Shown here one piece after another: positions 34,077 through 42,683 of a stretch of DNA of 64,000 bases. Numbering within the stretch: the first letter of the stretch is position 1; each line of letters starts with the position of its first letter. The stretch is taken from assembly GCA_014651175.1 (NCBI GenBank), contig BMWJ01000016.1:1-64000 (forward strand), read 5' to 3'. The notes below the pieces were generated by a model that saw only the letters and a program-made list of their open reading frames with translations, had not been told where the DNA came from and made no database searches. Source of the stretch: Streptomyces clavifer. GTDB taxonomy: Bacteria; Actinomycetota; Actinomycetes; Streptomycetales; Streptomycetaceae. Made by a program: the position numbers and the translations under genes.

Positions 34077-34727
34077 TCAACATGCGGCCGTGTGGCTGTC
34101 CGCGTGCACGGGAGCGTCGGTGTGCTTTGTGACATCGGCGAAGGTGACGCCCGGGGCTGTCTCGACGAGGGCAAGGCCGCGAGCGGTCACATCCAGCACA
34201 CAGAGATCGGTGATGATGCGGTGCACGCAATGCCGGCCGGTCAGGGGGAGCGTGCACTCCTGGAGGATCTTGGGGCTGCCGTCCTTCGCGGTGTGCTCCA
34301 TGAGGACGATGACGCGGCGGGCGCCGTGGACCAGGTCCATCGCCCCGCCCATGCCCTTGACCATCTTGCCGGGGATCATCCAGTTGGCGAGGTCGCCCCC
34401 GGCCGAGACCTGCATGGCGCCGAGCACGGCGGTGTCGATGTGCCCGCCGCGGATCATGCCGAAGGAGAGCGCGGAGTCGAAGAAGGAGGCACCGGGCAGG
34501 ACGGTGACGGTCTCCTTCCCCGCGTTGATGAGATCCGGGTCGACCTCGTCCTCGGTGGGGTAGGGGCCGGTGCCGAGGATGCCGTTCTCCGAGTGGAGGA
34601 CGACGTGGACCCCGGGCGGGAGGTAGCCGGGTATGAGGGTCGGGAGGCCGATGCCCAGGTTGACGTAGGAGCCGTCAGCGAGGTCCTCGGCCGCACGGGA
34701 GGCCATCTGTTCACGGGTCCAGGGCAT
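34077..34727 (-). CDS. 3-oxoacid (3-oxoadipate-type) CoA-transferase, subunit B
   Basis: The 216-residue protein has its ATG overlapping the stop of subunit A by one base. Family I CoA-transferase beta-subunit motifs: the oxyanion turn [13 protein letters not shown] and the catalytic Glu in [11 protein letters not shown]. With subunit A it moves CoA from succinyl-CoA to a 3-oxoacid. PcaIJ/CatIJ (3-oxoadipate) and ScoAB (acetoacetate) are not distinguishable by eye; the aromatic operon context favours an aromatic-derived oxoacid. It is the last gene of the operon. Confidence 0.9.
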   Translation of the reverse strand: MPWTREQMASRAAEDLADGSYVNLGIGLPTLIPGYLPPGVHVVLHSENGILGTGPYPTEDEVDPDLINAGKETVTVLPGASFFDSALSFGMIRGGHIDTAVLGAMQVSAGGDLANWMIPGKMVKGMGGAMDLVHGARRVIVLMEHTAKDGSPKILQECTLPLTGRHCVHRIITDLCVLDVTARGLALVETAPGVTFADVTKHTDAPVHADSHTAAC

Positions 34728-35509
34728 CAGTTGCTTACCGTCCTCTTCTCGATACGTTTGTCAGTGGCTTGTCCGGGGGTGAGTTCCACGATCCTCTGCA
34801 CGTAGATGCCGGGCAGATGGACCTCGTCGGGTGCCAGCTCGCCGGGTTCGACGAGCTCCTCGACCTCGGCGATGGTGACGCGGCCGGCCATGGCAGCGAG
34901 CGGGTTGAAGTTGGCGGCGGCGCGGCGGAAGACGAGGTTGCCGTGCCGGTCGCCGCGCCAGGCACGGACGAGGGCGAAGTCGGTGGTGATGCCGTGCTCC
35001 AGGACGTACGGCCGCCCCGAGAAGACCCGGGTTTCCTTGGGCGGTGAGGCAACGGCGACCGAACCTCCCCCAGCCTCCGGCCGGGAGGTGCCCCCGAGTG
35101 CGTAGCGCCAGGGCAGGCCGCCCTCCGCCACCTGGGTACCGACGCCGGCCGGCGTGTAGAAGGCGGGAATGCCTGCGCCGCCGGCCCGTAGGCGTTCGGC
35201 GAGTGTGCCCTGTGGGGTCAGCTCCACCTCGAGCTCTCCGCCGAGGTACTGCCGGGCGAACTCCTTGTTCTCGCCCACGTAGGAGCCGGTGACCCGGGCG
35301 ATGCGCCCCGCGGCGAGCAGAACGCCCAGGCCGCGGCCGTCCACGCCACAGTTGTTGGAGACGATCTCCAGCCCGGCTGCCTCCTGTTTGTGCAGGGCGT
35401 CGATGAGAGCGTCAGGAATTCCGGAGAGTCCGAAACCGCCGACGGCGATTGAGGCGCCGTCCGGGATGTCGGCGACCGCCTCGGCGGCACTGCCGCTGAC
35501 TTTGTTCAC
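34727..35509 (-). CDS. 3-oxoacid (3-oxoadipate-type) CoA-transferase, subunit A
   Basis: The protein has 260 residues from GTG 35509 (AAAGGAA upstream). Alpha-subunit motifs: [20 protein letters not shown] at the N-terminus, then [17 protein letters not shown], and [15 protein letters not shown]. The same frame is open upstream to ATG 35671, where it encodes the first residues of an unrelated SDR. That upstream part is the relic described at 35506-35671, so a 314-residue fusion is possible but the shorter start is the natural one. The GTG overlaps the relic's stop in a GTGA junction. Confidence 0.88.
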   Translation of the reverse strand: MNKVSGSAAEAVADIPDGASIAVGGFGLSGIPDALIDALHKQEAAGLEIVSNNCGVDGRGLGVLLAAGRIARVTGSYVGENKEFARQYLGGELEVELTPQGTLAERLRAGGAGIPAFYTPAGVGTQVAEGGLPWRYALGGTSRPEAGGGSVAVASPPKETRVFSGRPYVLEHGITTDFALVRAWRGDRHGNLVFRRAAANFNPLAAMAGRVTIAEVEELVEPGELAPDEVHLPGIYVQRIVELTPGQATDKRIEKRTVSN

Positions 35510-35671
35510 GTGCGTGGTTCCTTTCGTGTGATGGCACCGGGCAGGGCCGTAGTCCAGCCGCTGTCGATGACGAGGTCGGCGCCCGGCTGCGAAGCGTAGG
35601 CCGCTGTCCGGCAGCCCCGGCCTCGGGCGGGGGCCGGAGATCAGAGCCACCTTGCCTTCGAGCCGGTTCAC
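35506..35671 (-). pseudogene. Short-chain dehydrogenase relic with internal deletion
   Basis: From ATG 35671 the frame reads MNRLEGKVALISG, the canonical SDR N-terminus. In a different frame just before the CoA-transferase start the sequence reads QPGADLVIDSGWTTALPGAI, the canonical SDR C-terminus, and stops at TGA 35508-35506, overlapping the GTG of the next gene. About 580-600 bases of a normal 750-base SDR gene are missing between the two ends. Both junctions keep the operon-style overlaps (ATGA with the upstream SDR, GTGA with the downstream gene), so the original operon had a second SDR here. Confidence 0.75.
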
Positions 35672-36423
35672 TCAGCGGCCTCGGGGCGCAGGGCGTCGGA
35701 GACGGACTTGACGCCGCCGTGTGCGGTGAGGCCGCCGTCGACGGGTATCTCGGCCCCGGTGATGAACGACGACTGGTCGGACAGCAGGAAGACCACCAGC
35801 GGAGCCACCTCGTCGACGCTCCCGGTACGCCCCAGCGGGGTTTCGCGGATGTTTGTCTCGCGGAAAGCCGGGGCGGCGGAAGCGGTCATCTCGGTCTCGA
35901 TGTAGCCGGGATGGACCGTGTTGACACGGATACCGCGCGGGCCGAGTTCCAGCGCCGCCGTCTTGGACAGGCCCCGCAGCGCCCACTTACTGGTCGTGTA
36001 CGCGACCGGGTAATGGGCGGTGAGAGCAGCGGAGGAGCCGACGTTCACGATGGAGGAGCCCGGGGGCATCAGGGGCACGAGGTGCTGGATGCCCAGGAGA
36101 GGGCCGGTGACGTTGACTGCGTGGACGCGAGCCATGTCCTCGGGGCGTACGTCGCCCACGCGGGCCCGCCAGGTGATGCCCGCGTTGTTGACCAGGCCGT
36201 GCACCTGGCCGTATGCCTCCCTCAGGTCGGCGGCGAGCTCAGCCCAGTCCTTCTCACTGGTCACGTCCAGCCTGCGGCACTCGTCCACGGGTTCGACGTC
36301 CGTCGCGATGACGTGGGCGCCCTCGCGTGCCAGGGCGGAGGCCTCGGCTGCTCCCTGGCCGCGGGCGGCGCCGGTGACGACCACGACCTTGTCCCGGAGC
36401 CGTCCCGCGCCCGGGCCGGTCAC
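35668..36423 (-). CDS. Short-chain dehydrogenase/reductase
   Basis: The 251-residue protein starts at GTG in a GTGA overlap with the upstream FAH gene. Classical SDR motifs: cofactor loop VVVVTGAARGQGAAEASALA, NNAG (GLVNNAGITW), the catalytic Ser in NVGSSAALTA and YTTSK (Tyr-x-x-x-Lys), and the C-terminal GAEIPVDGGLTAHGG. The first loop, GAARGQG, with Asp in VIATDVE suggests NAD(H) preference. It should oxidise a hydroxyl of a ring-cleavage product or similar intermediate in the aromatic pathway. Confidence 0.9.
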   Translation of the reverse strand: MTGPGAGRLRDKVVVVTGAARGQGAAEASALAREGAHVIATDVEPVDECRRLDVTSEKDWAELAADLREAYGQVHGLVNNAGITWRARVGDVRPEDMARVHAVNVTGPLLGIQHLVPLMPPGSSIVNVGSSAALTAHYPVAYTTSKWALRGLSKTAALELGPRGIRVNTVHPGYIETEMTASAAPAFRETNIRETPLGRTGSVDEVAPLVVFLLSDQSSFITGAEIPVDGGLTAHGGVKSVSDALRPEAAE

Positions 36424-37391
36424 GGCCGCTCCCTGCCGCGGCGGCGGCCGGCCGGCAGCGGCACGGGCTCGGCGCCCGGGACGACGGTGCTGGTGAGTGA
36501 GCCGATTCCCTCGACGGTGAGGGTGACGGTGTCACCCGGCTTCAGCGGCGGTGGGTCCTGCGTGCCGCGCAGGCCCCACAGTTCGGCGAGGCACCCGCCG
36601 TTGCCGCAGGTGCCGGAGCCGAGCACGTCACCGGGGACGACCCGGGTGCCGCGTGAGGCGTAGGCGGTCATCTCCTCGAAGGTCCAGCTCATGTGGGAGA
36701 GCAGGTCCGTGCCGACGGTCTCGCCGTTGACCTCGGCCGTCAGCGCGAGGCGCAGGAAGCCGTCGGCGTCGCGGTGGGGCTCCAGCTCGTCGGGGGTCAC
36801 GAGGTACGGGCCGAGGGTCGTCGCGGTGTCCTTCCCCTTGCAGGGGCCTAGGCCGACCTTCATCTCCGCGGACTGCAGGTCGCGTGCGGACCAGTCGTTG
36901 AAGACCGTGTAGCCGACGATGTGGTCGCGGGCCTGCTCCGGGGTGAGGTCGCGGCCCTCGCGGCCGATGACGGCGGCGACCTCCAGTTCGAAGTCGAGCG
37001 CGGCAGAGCCGGGCGGCACCGGGACGTCGTCGTGGGGGCCGTAGACCGCGTGCGGGTTGGTGAAGTAGAAGGTCGGTGCCGCGTACCACTGCTCGGGCAC
37101 TCCGGCGACGCCGTCGACCGCGCGGCGCACCCCTTCGACGTGCTCCTCGAAGGTCACGAAGTCGCGTACCGAGGCGGGCCGGAGCGGGGGCAGCAGGCGG
37201 ACCTGGGAGACGTGCGGCCCGGCGGGCACGTCGAGGGCCGCCGCGCCCGCGGCGAGCAGGCCGGGCAGCCCGTCGGTCTCCGTGAGCAGCGTGGTGAGTG
37301 AGGTGACGCCGGGCAGGGGGAAGAGCGTGCCGTCCTCTTCCACGACGGCCACCCGGGGGCGGTGCTGATGTTCGTAAGCGGCGAATCGCAT
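36420..37391 (-). CDS. Fumarylacetoacetate hydrolase family protein (hydrolase/hydratase of ring-cleavage product)
   Basis: The 323-residue protein starts at ATG 37391. FAH-family core: FVTFEEHVEGVRRAVDG, then the metal ligands in DFELEVAAVIGREGRDLTPE and VFNDWSARDLQ, and the end signature GDVLGSGTCGNGGCLAELWG. It is the longer two-domain type with an N-terminal about 70-residue domain. Directly after the extradiol dioxygenase gene, it probably hydrolyses or hydrates the meta-cleavage product. Confidence 0.87.
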   Translation of the reverse strand: MRFAAYEHQHRPRVAVVEEDGTLFPLPGVTSLTTLLTETDGLPGLLAAGAAALDVPAGPHVSQVRLLPPLRPASVRDFVTFEEHVEGVRRAVDGVAGVPEQWYAAPTFYFTNPHAVYGPHDDVPVPPGSAALDFELEVAAVIGREGRDLTPEQARDHIVGYTVFNDWSARDLQSAEMKVGLGPCKGKDTATTLGPYLVTPDELEPHRDADGFLRLALTAEVNGETVGTDLLSHMSWTFEEMTAYASRGTRVVPGDVLGSGTCGNGGCLAELWGLRGTQDPPPLKPGDTVTLTVEGIGSLTSTVVPGAEPVPLPAGRRRGRERP

Positions 37392-37484
37392 GGTGCGGCT
37401 CCAGAAGGGGGCGGGGAAGGGCCGCTGCGGCCGTGTGTGTGACACGGCCGCAGCGGCCCCCGACAGGAGGGGAGTGGTCCTGGA

Positions 37485-38423
37485 TCAGACCGGCGGGGCG
37501 ACGAACACGCCGCGGTCGGGGTCGTTGAAGGACTCCTTGGCGACGATCTCGTTCATCGCGTTGGCCGTGCCCCACTGGTCGGTGACCTCGGGACGGGAGA
37601 AGTCGTAGACGTGCGGGTGCCAGGTGTCCTCGTCGAGGTTCTCCAGCTCCGTCGTGTACTCGACGGTGTTGCCGTGCGGGTCGAGGAAGTACGTGAAGGT
37701 GTTGTCGCCCGCCATGTGCCGTCCGGGACCCCAGATCTTGCGGAAGCCGGCCCGCATGACACGGCCGGAACCGCGCATGTACTCGTCGATGCCGCGCATC
37801 TCGAAGGAGACGTGGTGCAGCGCGGTGTGCGGGCCCTGGGCGATGGCCATGGAGTGGTGCTGGGTGCTGATCCGCATGAAGTGCATGACCTCGCCCATGT
37901 GCGGTGAGGACAGCGTGTCGGACAGGGCGAAGCCGAGGTGGCGCTCGTACCACTCACGGGTGCGGTTCAGGTCGGGGGAGTTGAGGACGACGTGGGAGAG
38001 CTTGACCGGGATGGCCTCCTTCTCCTCGATCTTGCGGTGCTGCCGGACCTCGACGTCGGCCGAGACCTCGATGGTGCGGCCGTCGACGTCGAAGAAGCGG
38101 AAGCCGTACCCCCCGCCGGGGGTGTCGACGGCGCCGGGCTGCGAGACCAGCTGTACGCCGCCGGCGAGGAGCCGCTCGGCGAGGGTGTCCACGTCGGCGG
38201 GGTTCGCGGCGCCGTAGGAGACGAGGTCGAGCCGCTTCTCCTCGGCCCTGCGCAGCCGCACGACGTACTGCTCGGGGGAGCCCTCGGCGGCCAGGAAGGA
38301 GATCCCGGAGTCCTCGGTGACCTTGGTGAGGCCCCAGACGCCGGCGTAGAAGTCGAGTTGCTTGTCGTAGTCCGGCACCGCCAGGTCGACGTGACGCAGG
38401 TGGGTGAGCAGGCGTGCGCTCAT
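37485..38423 (-). CDS. Extradiol ring-cleavage dioxygenase (type I, two VOC domains)
   Basis: The protein has 312 residues from ATG 38423. There are two glyoxalase/VOC domains (about 5-125 and 140-270). The C-terminal domain carries a complete 2-His-1-Glu iron site: His144 (KLSHVVLNSPD), His204 (ALHHVSFEM) and Glu256 (GNTVEYTTEL). Catalytic His/Tyr equivalents are plausible at His190 and Tyr257. This is the arrangement of catechol 2,3-dioxygenases, and of FdeC-type enzymes acting on larger catechols. It should cleave the catechol made by the flavin monooxygenase encoded two genes upstream. Confidence 0.9.
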   Translation of the reverse strand: MSARLLTHLRHVDLAVPDYDKQLDFYAGVWGLTKVTEDSGISFLAAEGSPEQYVVRLRRAEEKRLDLVSYGAANPADVDTLAERLLAGGVQLVSQPGAVDTPGGGYGFRFFDVDGRTIEVSADVEVRQHRKIEEKEAIPVKLSHVVLNSPDLNRTREWYERHLGFALSDTLSSPHMGEVMHFMRISTQHHSMAIAQGPHTALHHVSFEMRGIDEYMRGSGRVMRAGFRKIWGPGRHMAGDNTFTYFLDPHGNTVEYTTELENLDEDTWHPHVYDFSRPEVTDQWGTANAMNEIVAKESFNDPDRGVFVAPPV

Positions 38424-38436
38424 GGTGGTTTCCTCC

Positions 38437-39441
38437 TCAGGCGAGGGTGAGGTTGAGCAGGGCTGAGGCGTTCCGGCCGCGTACGGCGTCGAGATCGGCC
38501 TCGGACAGCCGGGCTGCCCGCAAAGCGGCGACGGGGTCGTCGGCACCCATATCGAAGGGGAAGTCGGAACCGAGCAGGACGCGATCGGCCCCGGCCACCC
38601 GGATCAGCTCCCGCAGGACGTGCGGGTCGTGGACGAGCGAGTCGAAGTACAGCCGCTTGAGATAGCTGCTCGGCAGGTGCGCGCACCCGGCGCCCGCGTC
38701 GGGGCGGGTGGACCAGGCGTGGTCGGAGCGGCCGATGTGGGTGGGCAGGTAGCCCCCGCCGTGGGCGGCGATCAGCTTCAGCCCGGGGTGCCGGTCGAGC
38801 ACCCCGGAGAAGATGAGGTGGGAGAGGGCGACGGCGTTCTCGGTGGGCTGGCCGACGGTGTTGGACAGGTACCACCGGTCCAGGCGCTCGTCGAGCGTGC
38901 ACCCGAAGGGGTGCAGGAAGAGCACCGCACCGCTCTCCTCCGCCCGGGTCCACAGAGGCTCGTACGCGGGGTCGGACAACTCGCGCCCCGGTGCATGACT
39001 GGAGATCTCCACGCCCAGGAGCCCGTGTCCCAGGGCGTCGTCGAGGGCTTCGACAGCCAGGTCAGGGTGTTGGAGGGGTACGAGTCCGAGCCCCCGCAGC
39101 CGCTTGGGGGACGCCGCGCAGTGCGCCGCGGTCGTCTCGTTGGCCAGCCGGTACACCTGCTCGGCCGTCTCCTCGTCGGCCCAGTAGTGGTAGTGCGAGG
39201 GGGACGGGCTGACCAACTGCACGTCGACGCCCTGCTGGTCCATCGCCGCGAGGCGCACGGCAACGTCGGTCAGCTTAGGGATGCGCTCACCCACCATGGG
39301 GCCGCTCACCGCGAGGGCCTCGGCGCCGTTGCGACGGGCGTCCAGGGCCTTCGCCGCCTCGTGGCCGGGCAGGCCGGCCACGAGCGCCTCGATCGCGGGA
39401 AGCAGGACGTGCGCGTGTACGTCCACGGTCGGGGCGGTCAC
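38437..39441 (-). CDS. Amidohydrolase_2 / ACMSD-like metal-dependent hydrolase or decarboxylase
   Basis: The protein has 334 residues from GTG 39441 (GTGA overlap with the monooxygenase gene). The first metal motif is VDVHAHVLLP (His-x-His). Further ligands are His in VLFLHPFG, His in KLIAAHGGGYLP, and Asp in RVLLGSDFPFDMG. This is the PF04909 fold shared by 2-amino-3-carboxymuconate semialdehyde decarboxylase, gamma-resorcylate decarboxylase and related C-C bond-cleaving enzymes. In this operon a decarboxylation or hydrolytic C-C cleavage of a ring-fission intermediate is likely. Confidence 0.87.
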   Translation of the reverse strand: MTAPTVDVHAHVLLPAIEALVAGLPGHEAAKALDARRNGAEALAVSGPMVGERIPKLTDVAVRLAAMDQQGVDVQLVSPSPSHYHYWADEETAEQVYRLANETTAAHCAASPKRLRGLGLVPLQHPDLAVEALDDALGHGLLGVEISSHAPGRELSDPAYEPLWTRAEESGAVLFLHPFGCTLDERLDRWYLSNTVGQPTENAVALSHLIFSGVLDRHPGLKLIAAHGGGYLPTHIGRSDHAWSTRPDAGAGCAHLPSSYLKRLYFDSLVHDPHVLRELIRVAGADRVLLGSDFPFDMGADDPVAALRAARLSEADLDAVRGRNASALLNLTLA

Positions 39442-40568
39442 GGCAGCTCCCGGAGCATCGTCATGGTGCGGCCCATCAGGCCGGGAACATCGGCATCGCG
39501 TACGCCGTCGAGCTGCCACTGCCCGATCTGTACAGACGCTTCCACCACCGGCCGGACCCTTGCGATCCGCCGCTCGTAGTACTGCTGGAACAGCGTGTCG
39601 TCCCAGGTGTCGGACTCGGTCAGGAGCTGAGCGAGGACCCAGGCGTCCTCCAGGGACAGGGCGGCACCCTGGGCGAGGGTGGGCGGGCAGCAGTGGGCGG
39701 CGTCGCCGACGAGGACGACCCGGCCCCGGTGCCACGAGCCCTCGACCAGCATGCGGTCGAACCACGTGTAGTTGACCTGCGCCGGGTCGGTGATGTGCTC
39801 GGTGATCTCCGGCCAGTTGCCGCCGTAGGCGGAGGCCAGGCGGCGCATCTCGTCGGCGTACGACTCCGGGGGGATCGAGGCGCGGTCGCGGTTGGACTCG
39901 ACGACGTACGCGTAGAGCGTGGTGTCGCTGGTCGGGCAGTAGCCGGCGATGAAGGCCGGGCCGCCATAGGCGAGGTCGGTGCGCTCCACGCCTGCGGGGC
40001 GGGGGGCGGCGACGCGCCAGATGGCCATGCCGGTCGGTTCGGGCTTCGCCGTGATGCCGATGGCGGCCCGGGTCGTGGAGCCGAGGCCGTCCGCGGCGAT
40101 CGCCAGGTCGTAGCGGCCCTCGGAGCCGTCACTGAAGCGGACGGAGACGCCGTCAGCGTCTTGGTCCATGATCTCTGCGGTGACCCCCAGGCGGACGGAG
40201 GCGCCGCTTGCGCGTACGGCCTCGATCAGGATGCGCTGGAGCTGGGGCCGCTGCATGCCGACGGTGGCGGGGAGGTCGTCGCCACCGCTGCGGATGTCGT
40301 CCTGCGCGTGCAGGACGGTCCCGTCAGGGGCGGTGATGCCGACCGACCCGAAGCCGAAGCCGGAAGCCTCAATGCGCTCCCACACGCCCAGCTCACGCAG
40401 CACGCGCAGGGCGTTGCCCTGGAGGGTGATGCCGGAGCCGGCGGTGGCGTTCCAGTCGTCCTTGGCCTCGATCAGGTGTACGTCGAGGCCGGCTCGCCGC
40501 AGCAGTAGGGTCACGGCGTTCCCGGCCGCGCCGCCACCGATCACCAGGACCGTACGAGCTTCATTCAT
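39438..40568 (-). CDS. FAD-dependent aromatic monooxygenase
   Basis: The protein has 376 residues from ATG 40568 (GGGAG upstream). Group A flavin hydroxylase motifs: TVLVIGGGAAGNAVTLLLRR (FAD loop), DLAIAADGLGSTTRAAIG (DG motif), and GRVVLVGDAAHCCPPTLAQG (GD motif). It would add a hydroxyl to a phenolic ring, making the ortho-diol for the extradiol dioxygenase encoded two genes downstream. FdeE, the naringenin hydroxylase of Herbaspirillum, is an enzyme of this class; whether this protein accepts a flavonoid or a simple phenol cannot be read from sequence alone. Confidence 0.88.
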   Translation of the reverse strand: MNEARTVLVIGGGAAGNAVTLLLRRAGLDVHLIEAKDDWNATAGSGITLQGNALRVLRELGVWERIEASGFGFGSVGITAPDGTVLHAQDDIRSGGDDLPATVGMQRPQLQRILIEAVRASGASVRLGVTAEIMDQDADGVSVRFSDGSEGRYDLAIAADGLGSTTRAAIGITAKPEPTGMAIWRVAAPRPAGVERTDLAYGGPAFIAGYCPTSDTTLYAYVVESNRDRASIPPESYADEMRRLASAYGGNWPEITEHITDPAQVNYTWFDRMLVEGSWHRGRVVLVGDAAHCCPPTLAQGAALSLEDAWVLAQLLTESDTWDDTLFQQYYERRIARVRPVVEASVQIGQWQLDGVRDADVPGLMGRTMTMLRELP

Positions 40569-40597
40569 TGGGGGAACTCCCTTGTTCCTGGCTGGGA

Positions 40598-41560
40598 CTA
40601 CTTGACGGCGACCGGGTTGATGGGGGAGCCGACCGCACCGGTGATGGGAAGAGGCGCTGCGGTGAGCCAGAACTCGTACGCGCCGTCGGCGGCACAGTCC
40701 TCGGCAAGTGCCTCCAGGTCCCACATCTCCCCGATGAGCAGGCCGATGTTGGGGATGGCGACCTGGTGCAGCGGCTGGAAGGCGACGTCGAACTCGTTGG
40801 GCCGCACCTCGAAGCCCCAGGTGTCGGTCGCGATCGCGGCGATCTCACTGCCGTGCAGCCAGCCGGCGGTGGTGAAGGACAGGCCGGGGGCGGGTCCGCC
40901 CGCGTAGTCGCCCCAGCCGTCGCGGCGGGCGCGGGCGAGCTGTCCGGTACGGACCAGGACGATGTCGCCGCGACCGACGCTCACGCCCTGGGCCTCAGCA
41001 GTCGCCGTCAGGTGTTCCTCGGTGATGGCGAAGCCGTCGGGAAGCTCACCGTCCTCACCGATCGTGCGGCCGACGTCCAGGAGCACGCCACGTCCGGCGA
41101 CGTGCGGGGCCATGTGCTCGATGCCGGTGACCAGGTCGCCTTCGGAGGTGACGGTCTTCGCCGCGTCCCGGCCGTTCCACGTCTTGCCGTGGTCGAAGAT
41201 GTGGCCGAGCCCGTCCCACTGGGTCGAGCACTGCAGCGGCATCGCGATGACGTCGTCGGCACCGCCGAGGCCGTGCGGGAAGCCCTGCAGGCCGAGTGCC
41301 GCGTCGGTGCCGGTGTCGAGCATGGTGTGCACCGGATTGGTGCGGCGGCGCCAGCCTCTCTGCGGGCCGTTCATGTCGAAGCTCTGGGCGAGCGAGAAAC
41401 TGGCGCCCCGGCGGATGAGCGCGGCGGCCTCACGCCGCTTCGCCTCGTCCAGGAAGTTGAGGGTGCCCAATACGTCGTCCGCACCCCAACGTCCCCAATT
41501 GGAGTACGCCTTGGCGGCCTCGGCGATCGAGCCCTCGGGATCGGTGCGGTCAAGGGTCAT
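40598..41560 (-). CDS. Cyclase-family metal-dependent hydrolase (PF04199)
   Basis: The 320-residue protein has an ATG in an ATGA overlap with the upstream FAH gene. It is a kynurenine-formamidase-like cyclase fold: the usual His-x-Gly-Thr-His-x-Asp metal motif is replaced by MPLQCSTQWDGLGH, and the C-terminal half has GDIVLVRTGQLARA and HQVAIPNIGLLIGEMWDLEA. Such longer members (about 310-330 residues) occur in aromatic and flavonoid catabolic clusters, where they are thought to open lactones or cleave C-C bonds. The exact reaction is unknown. Confidence 0.82.
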   Translation of the reverse strand: MTLDRTDPEGSIAEAAKAYSNWGRWGADDVLGTLNFLDEAKRREAAALIRRGASFSLAQSFDMNGPQRGWRRRTNPVHTMLDTGTDAALGLQGFPHGLGGADDVIAMPLQCSTQWDGLGHIFDHGKTWNGRDAAKTVTSEGDLVTGIEHMAPHVAGRGVLLDVGRTIGEDGELPDGFAITEEHLTATAEAQGVSVGRGDIVLVRTGQLARARRDGWGDYAGGPAPGLSFTTAGWLHGSEIAAIATDTWGFEVRPNEFDVAFQPLHQVAIPNIGLLIGEMWDLEALAEDCAADGAYEFWLTAAPLPITGAVGSPINPVAVK

Positions 41561-42555
41561 GACGCCTCCGCGACACAGTGGGTGCGCTGAGCACCGAGTC
41601 CGGTGATGGAGCCGTCCATGACATCGCCGTCGCGCAGCAGCCGCCCCCAGTGCATGCCGTTCCCGGCCGGGGAGCCAGTCAGTACCAGGTCACCGGGCAG
41701 AAGCCGGGCAGTCTGCGAAGCGTAGGAGACCATGCGTGCGACGTCGAAGATCATGTCCTTCGTGGTCTCGTCCTGCATGGTTTCGCCGTTCAGCTTCAGC
41801 ACGAGACGCAGGTCGTCGGTGTCCGCGACGGACTCGGCCGGCACGATCCAGGGGCCGAGCGGGGTGAACCCGGGGGCGTTCTTGCTGCGCAGCCAGTCGG
41901 TGCCGATCTGCGGCATGTCCCGGCGGAAGACGGTGGCGCGGTCGGTGAGGTCGTTGGCGATGGTGTAGCCGGCGACGTGGCTGAGGGCCTCGGCCACGGT
42001 CACCTGGTGGGCGGGGCGGCCGATGACCGCCACCAGCTCCAGCTCCCAGTCGGGCTTCTCGGCCCAGGAGGGGAGTACGACATCGTCGTACGGGCCGGTG
42101 ATCGCGCTCGGCAGGCCGATGAAGACGTAGGGCAGGTCCTCGTTCGCCCGGCGGTCCATGATCTCCGCGGCCTCCGCACGGCGCTCCTCCTCGGAACGGT
42201 CGTCGGAGGGGTCCCGGTGCGCGACATGCAGGTCAATCACGTGCTGCCGGTAATTGGCGCCCGACTGGAACACCTGGCGGGGCTCGACCGGTGCGTGCAC
42301 CCGAAAGTCCGCCAGAGGCCTTCGCTCCTGAGCACTGTCGCCTGCCAGCGCCGTAAGCCGCTCCGCAGCCGTGTCCCAGGTCTCCAGGAGACTACGGATG
42401 GACAGGGCCTCGTCACCAAAGGCGGCGCGCAGGTCGACTACCTGGGCGTCCGCCGTGACGAGCGCGGGAAAGGCCGGCCCGTCCGGTACCGAGAGCGTGG
42501 CCAGAGCGAACGGCCCGGCGAACAGCGCGGACGCGGATGCAGATTTCACGAACAT
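41557..42555 (-). CDS. Fumarylacetoacetate hydrolase family protein (first gene of the aromatic operon)
   Basis: The 332-residue protein has an ATG preceded by CAGGAGG. FAH motifs: FQSGANYRQHVIDLHV, metal ligands in DWELELVAVIGRPAHQ and IANDLTDRATVFRRDM, and LVLTGSPAGNGMHWGRLL near the end. A central insertion of about 25 charged residues (DPSDDRSEEERRAEAAEIMD) is present. As the first gene of the operon divergent from lysR it is under the candidate LysR operator at 42619-42635. It likely hydrolyses an acylpyruvate-type product. Confidence 0.87.
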   Translation of the reverse strand: MFVKSASASALFAGPFALATLSVPDGPAFPALVTADAQVVDLRAAFGDEALSIRSLLETWDTAAERLTALAGDSAQERRPLADFRVHAPVEPRQVFQSGANYRQHVIDLHVAHRDPSDDRSEEERRAEAAEIMDRRANEDLPYVFIGLPSAITGPYDDVVLPSWAEKPDWELELVAVIGRPAHQVTVAEALSHVAGYTIANDLTDRATVFRRDMPQIGTDWLRSKNAPGFTPLGPWIVPAESVADTDDLRLVLKLNGETMQDETTKDMIFDVARMVSYASQTARLLPGDLVLTGSPAGNGMHWGRLLRDGDVMDGSITGLGAQRTHCVAEAS

Positions 42556-42618
42556 GTCCTCCTGATTGCGGTGTGACTAATCTGGACCCAGCACCCGGGA
42601 TCACGGAAATCGATTCTG

Positions 42619-42635
42619 TGGATGGCCCTCATCCA
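42619..42635. promoter_or_regulatory. Candidate LysR operator in the lysR/FAH divergent promoter
   Basis: TGGATG (42619-42624) and CATCCA (42630-42635) form a perfect inverted repeat with a 5-base spacer, midway between the FAH start (42555) and the LysR start (42684). This is the expected place for a LysR site. A near-copy (14 of 17 bases) is at 53474-53490, and a related TGGAT-N5-TCATCC element is at 43677-43692. Confidence 0.6.
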
Positions 42636-42683
42636 TCGTGTTTATTCCTTCCTGGTCAGCGCCTTACCGCAAGGGGAAATCTC

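Noticed and set aside
36420-37391. Reading the two FAH proteins plus CoA-transferase as a complete beta-ketoadipate pathway
   Set aside because: There are no intradiol dioxygenase, muconate cycloisomerase, lactone decarboxylase or thiolase genes. The ring-opening enzyme present is an extradiol type.
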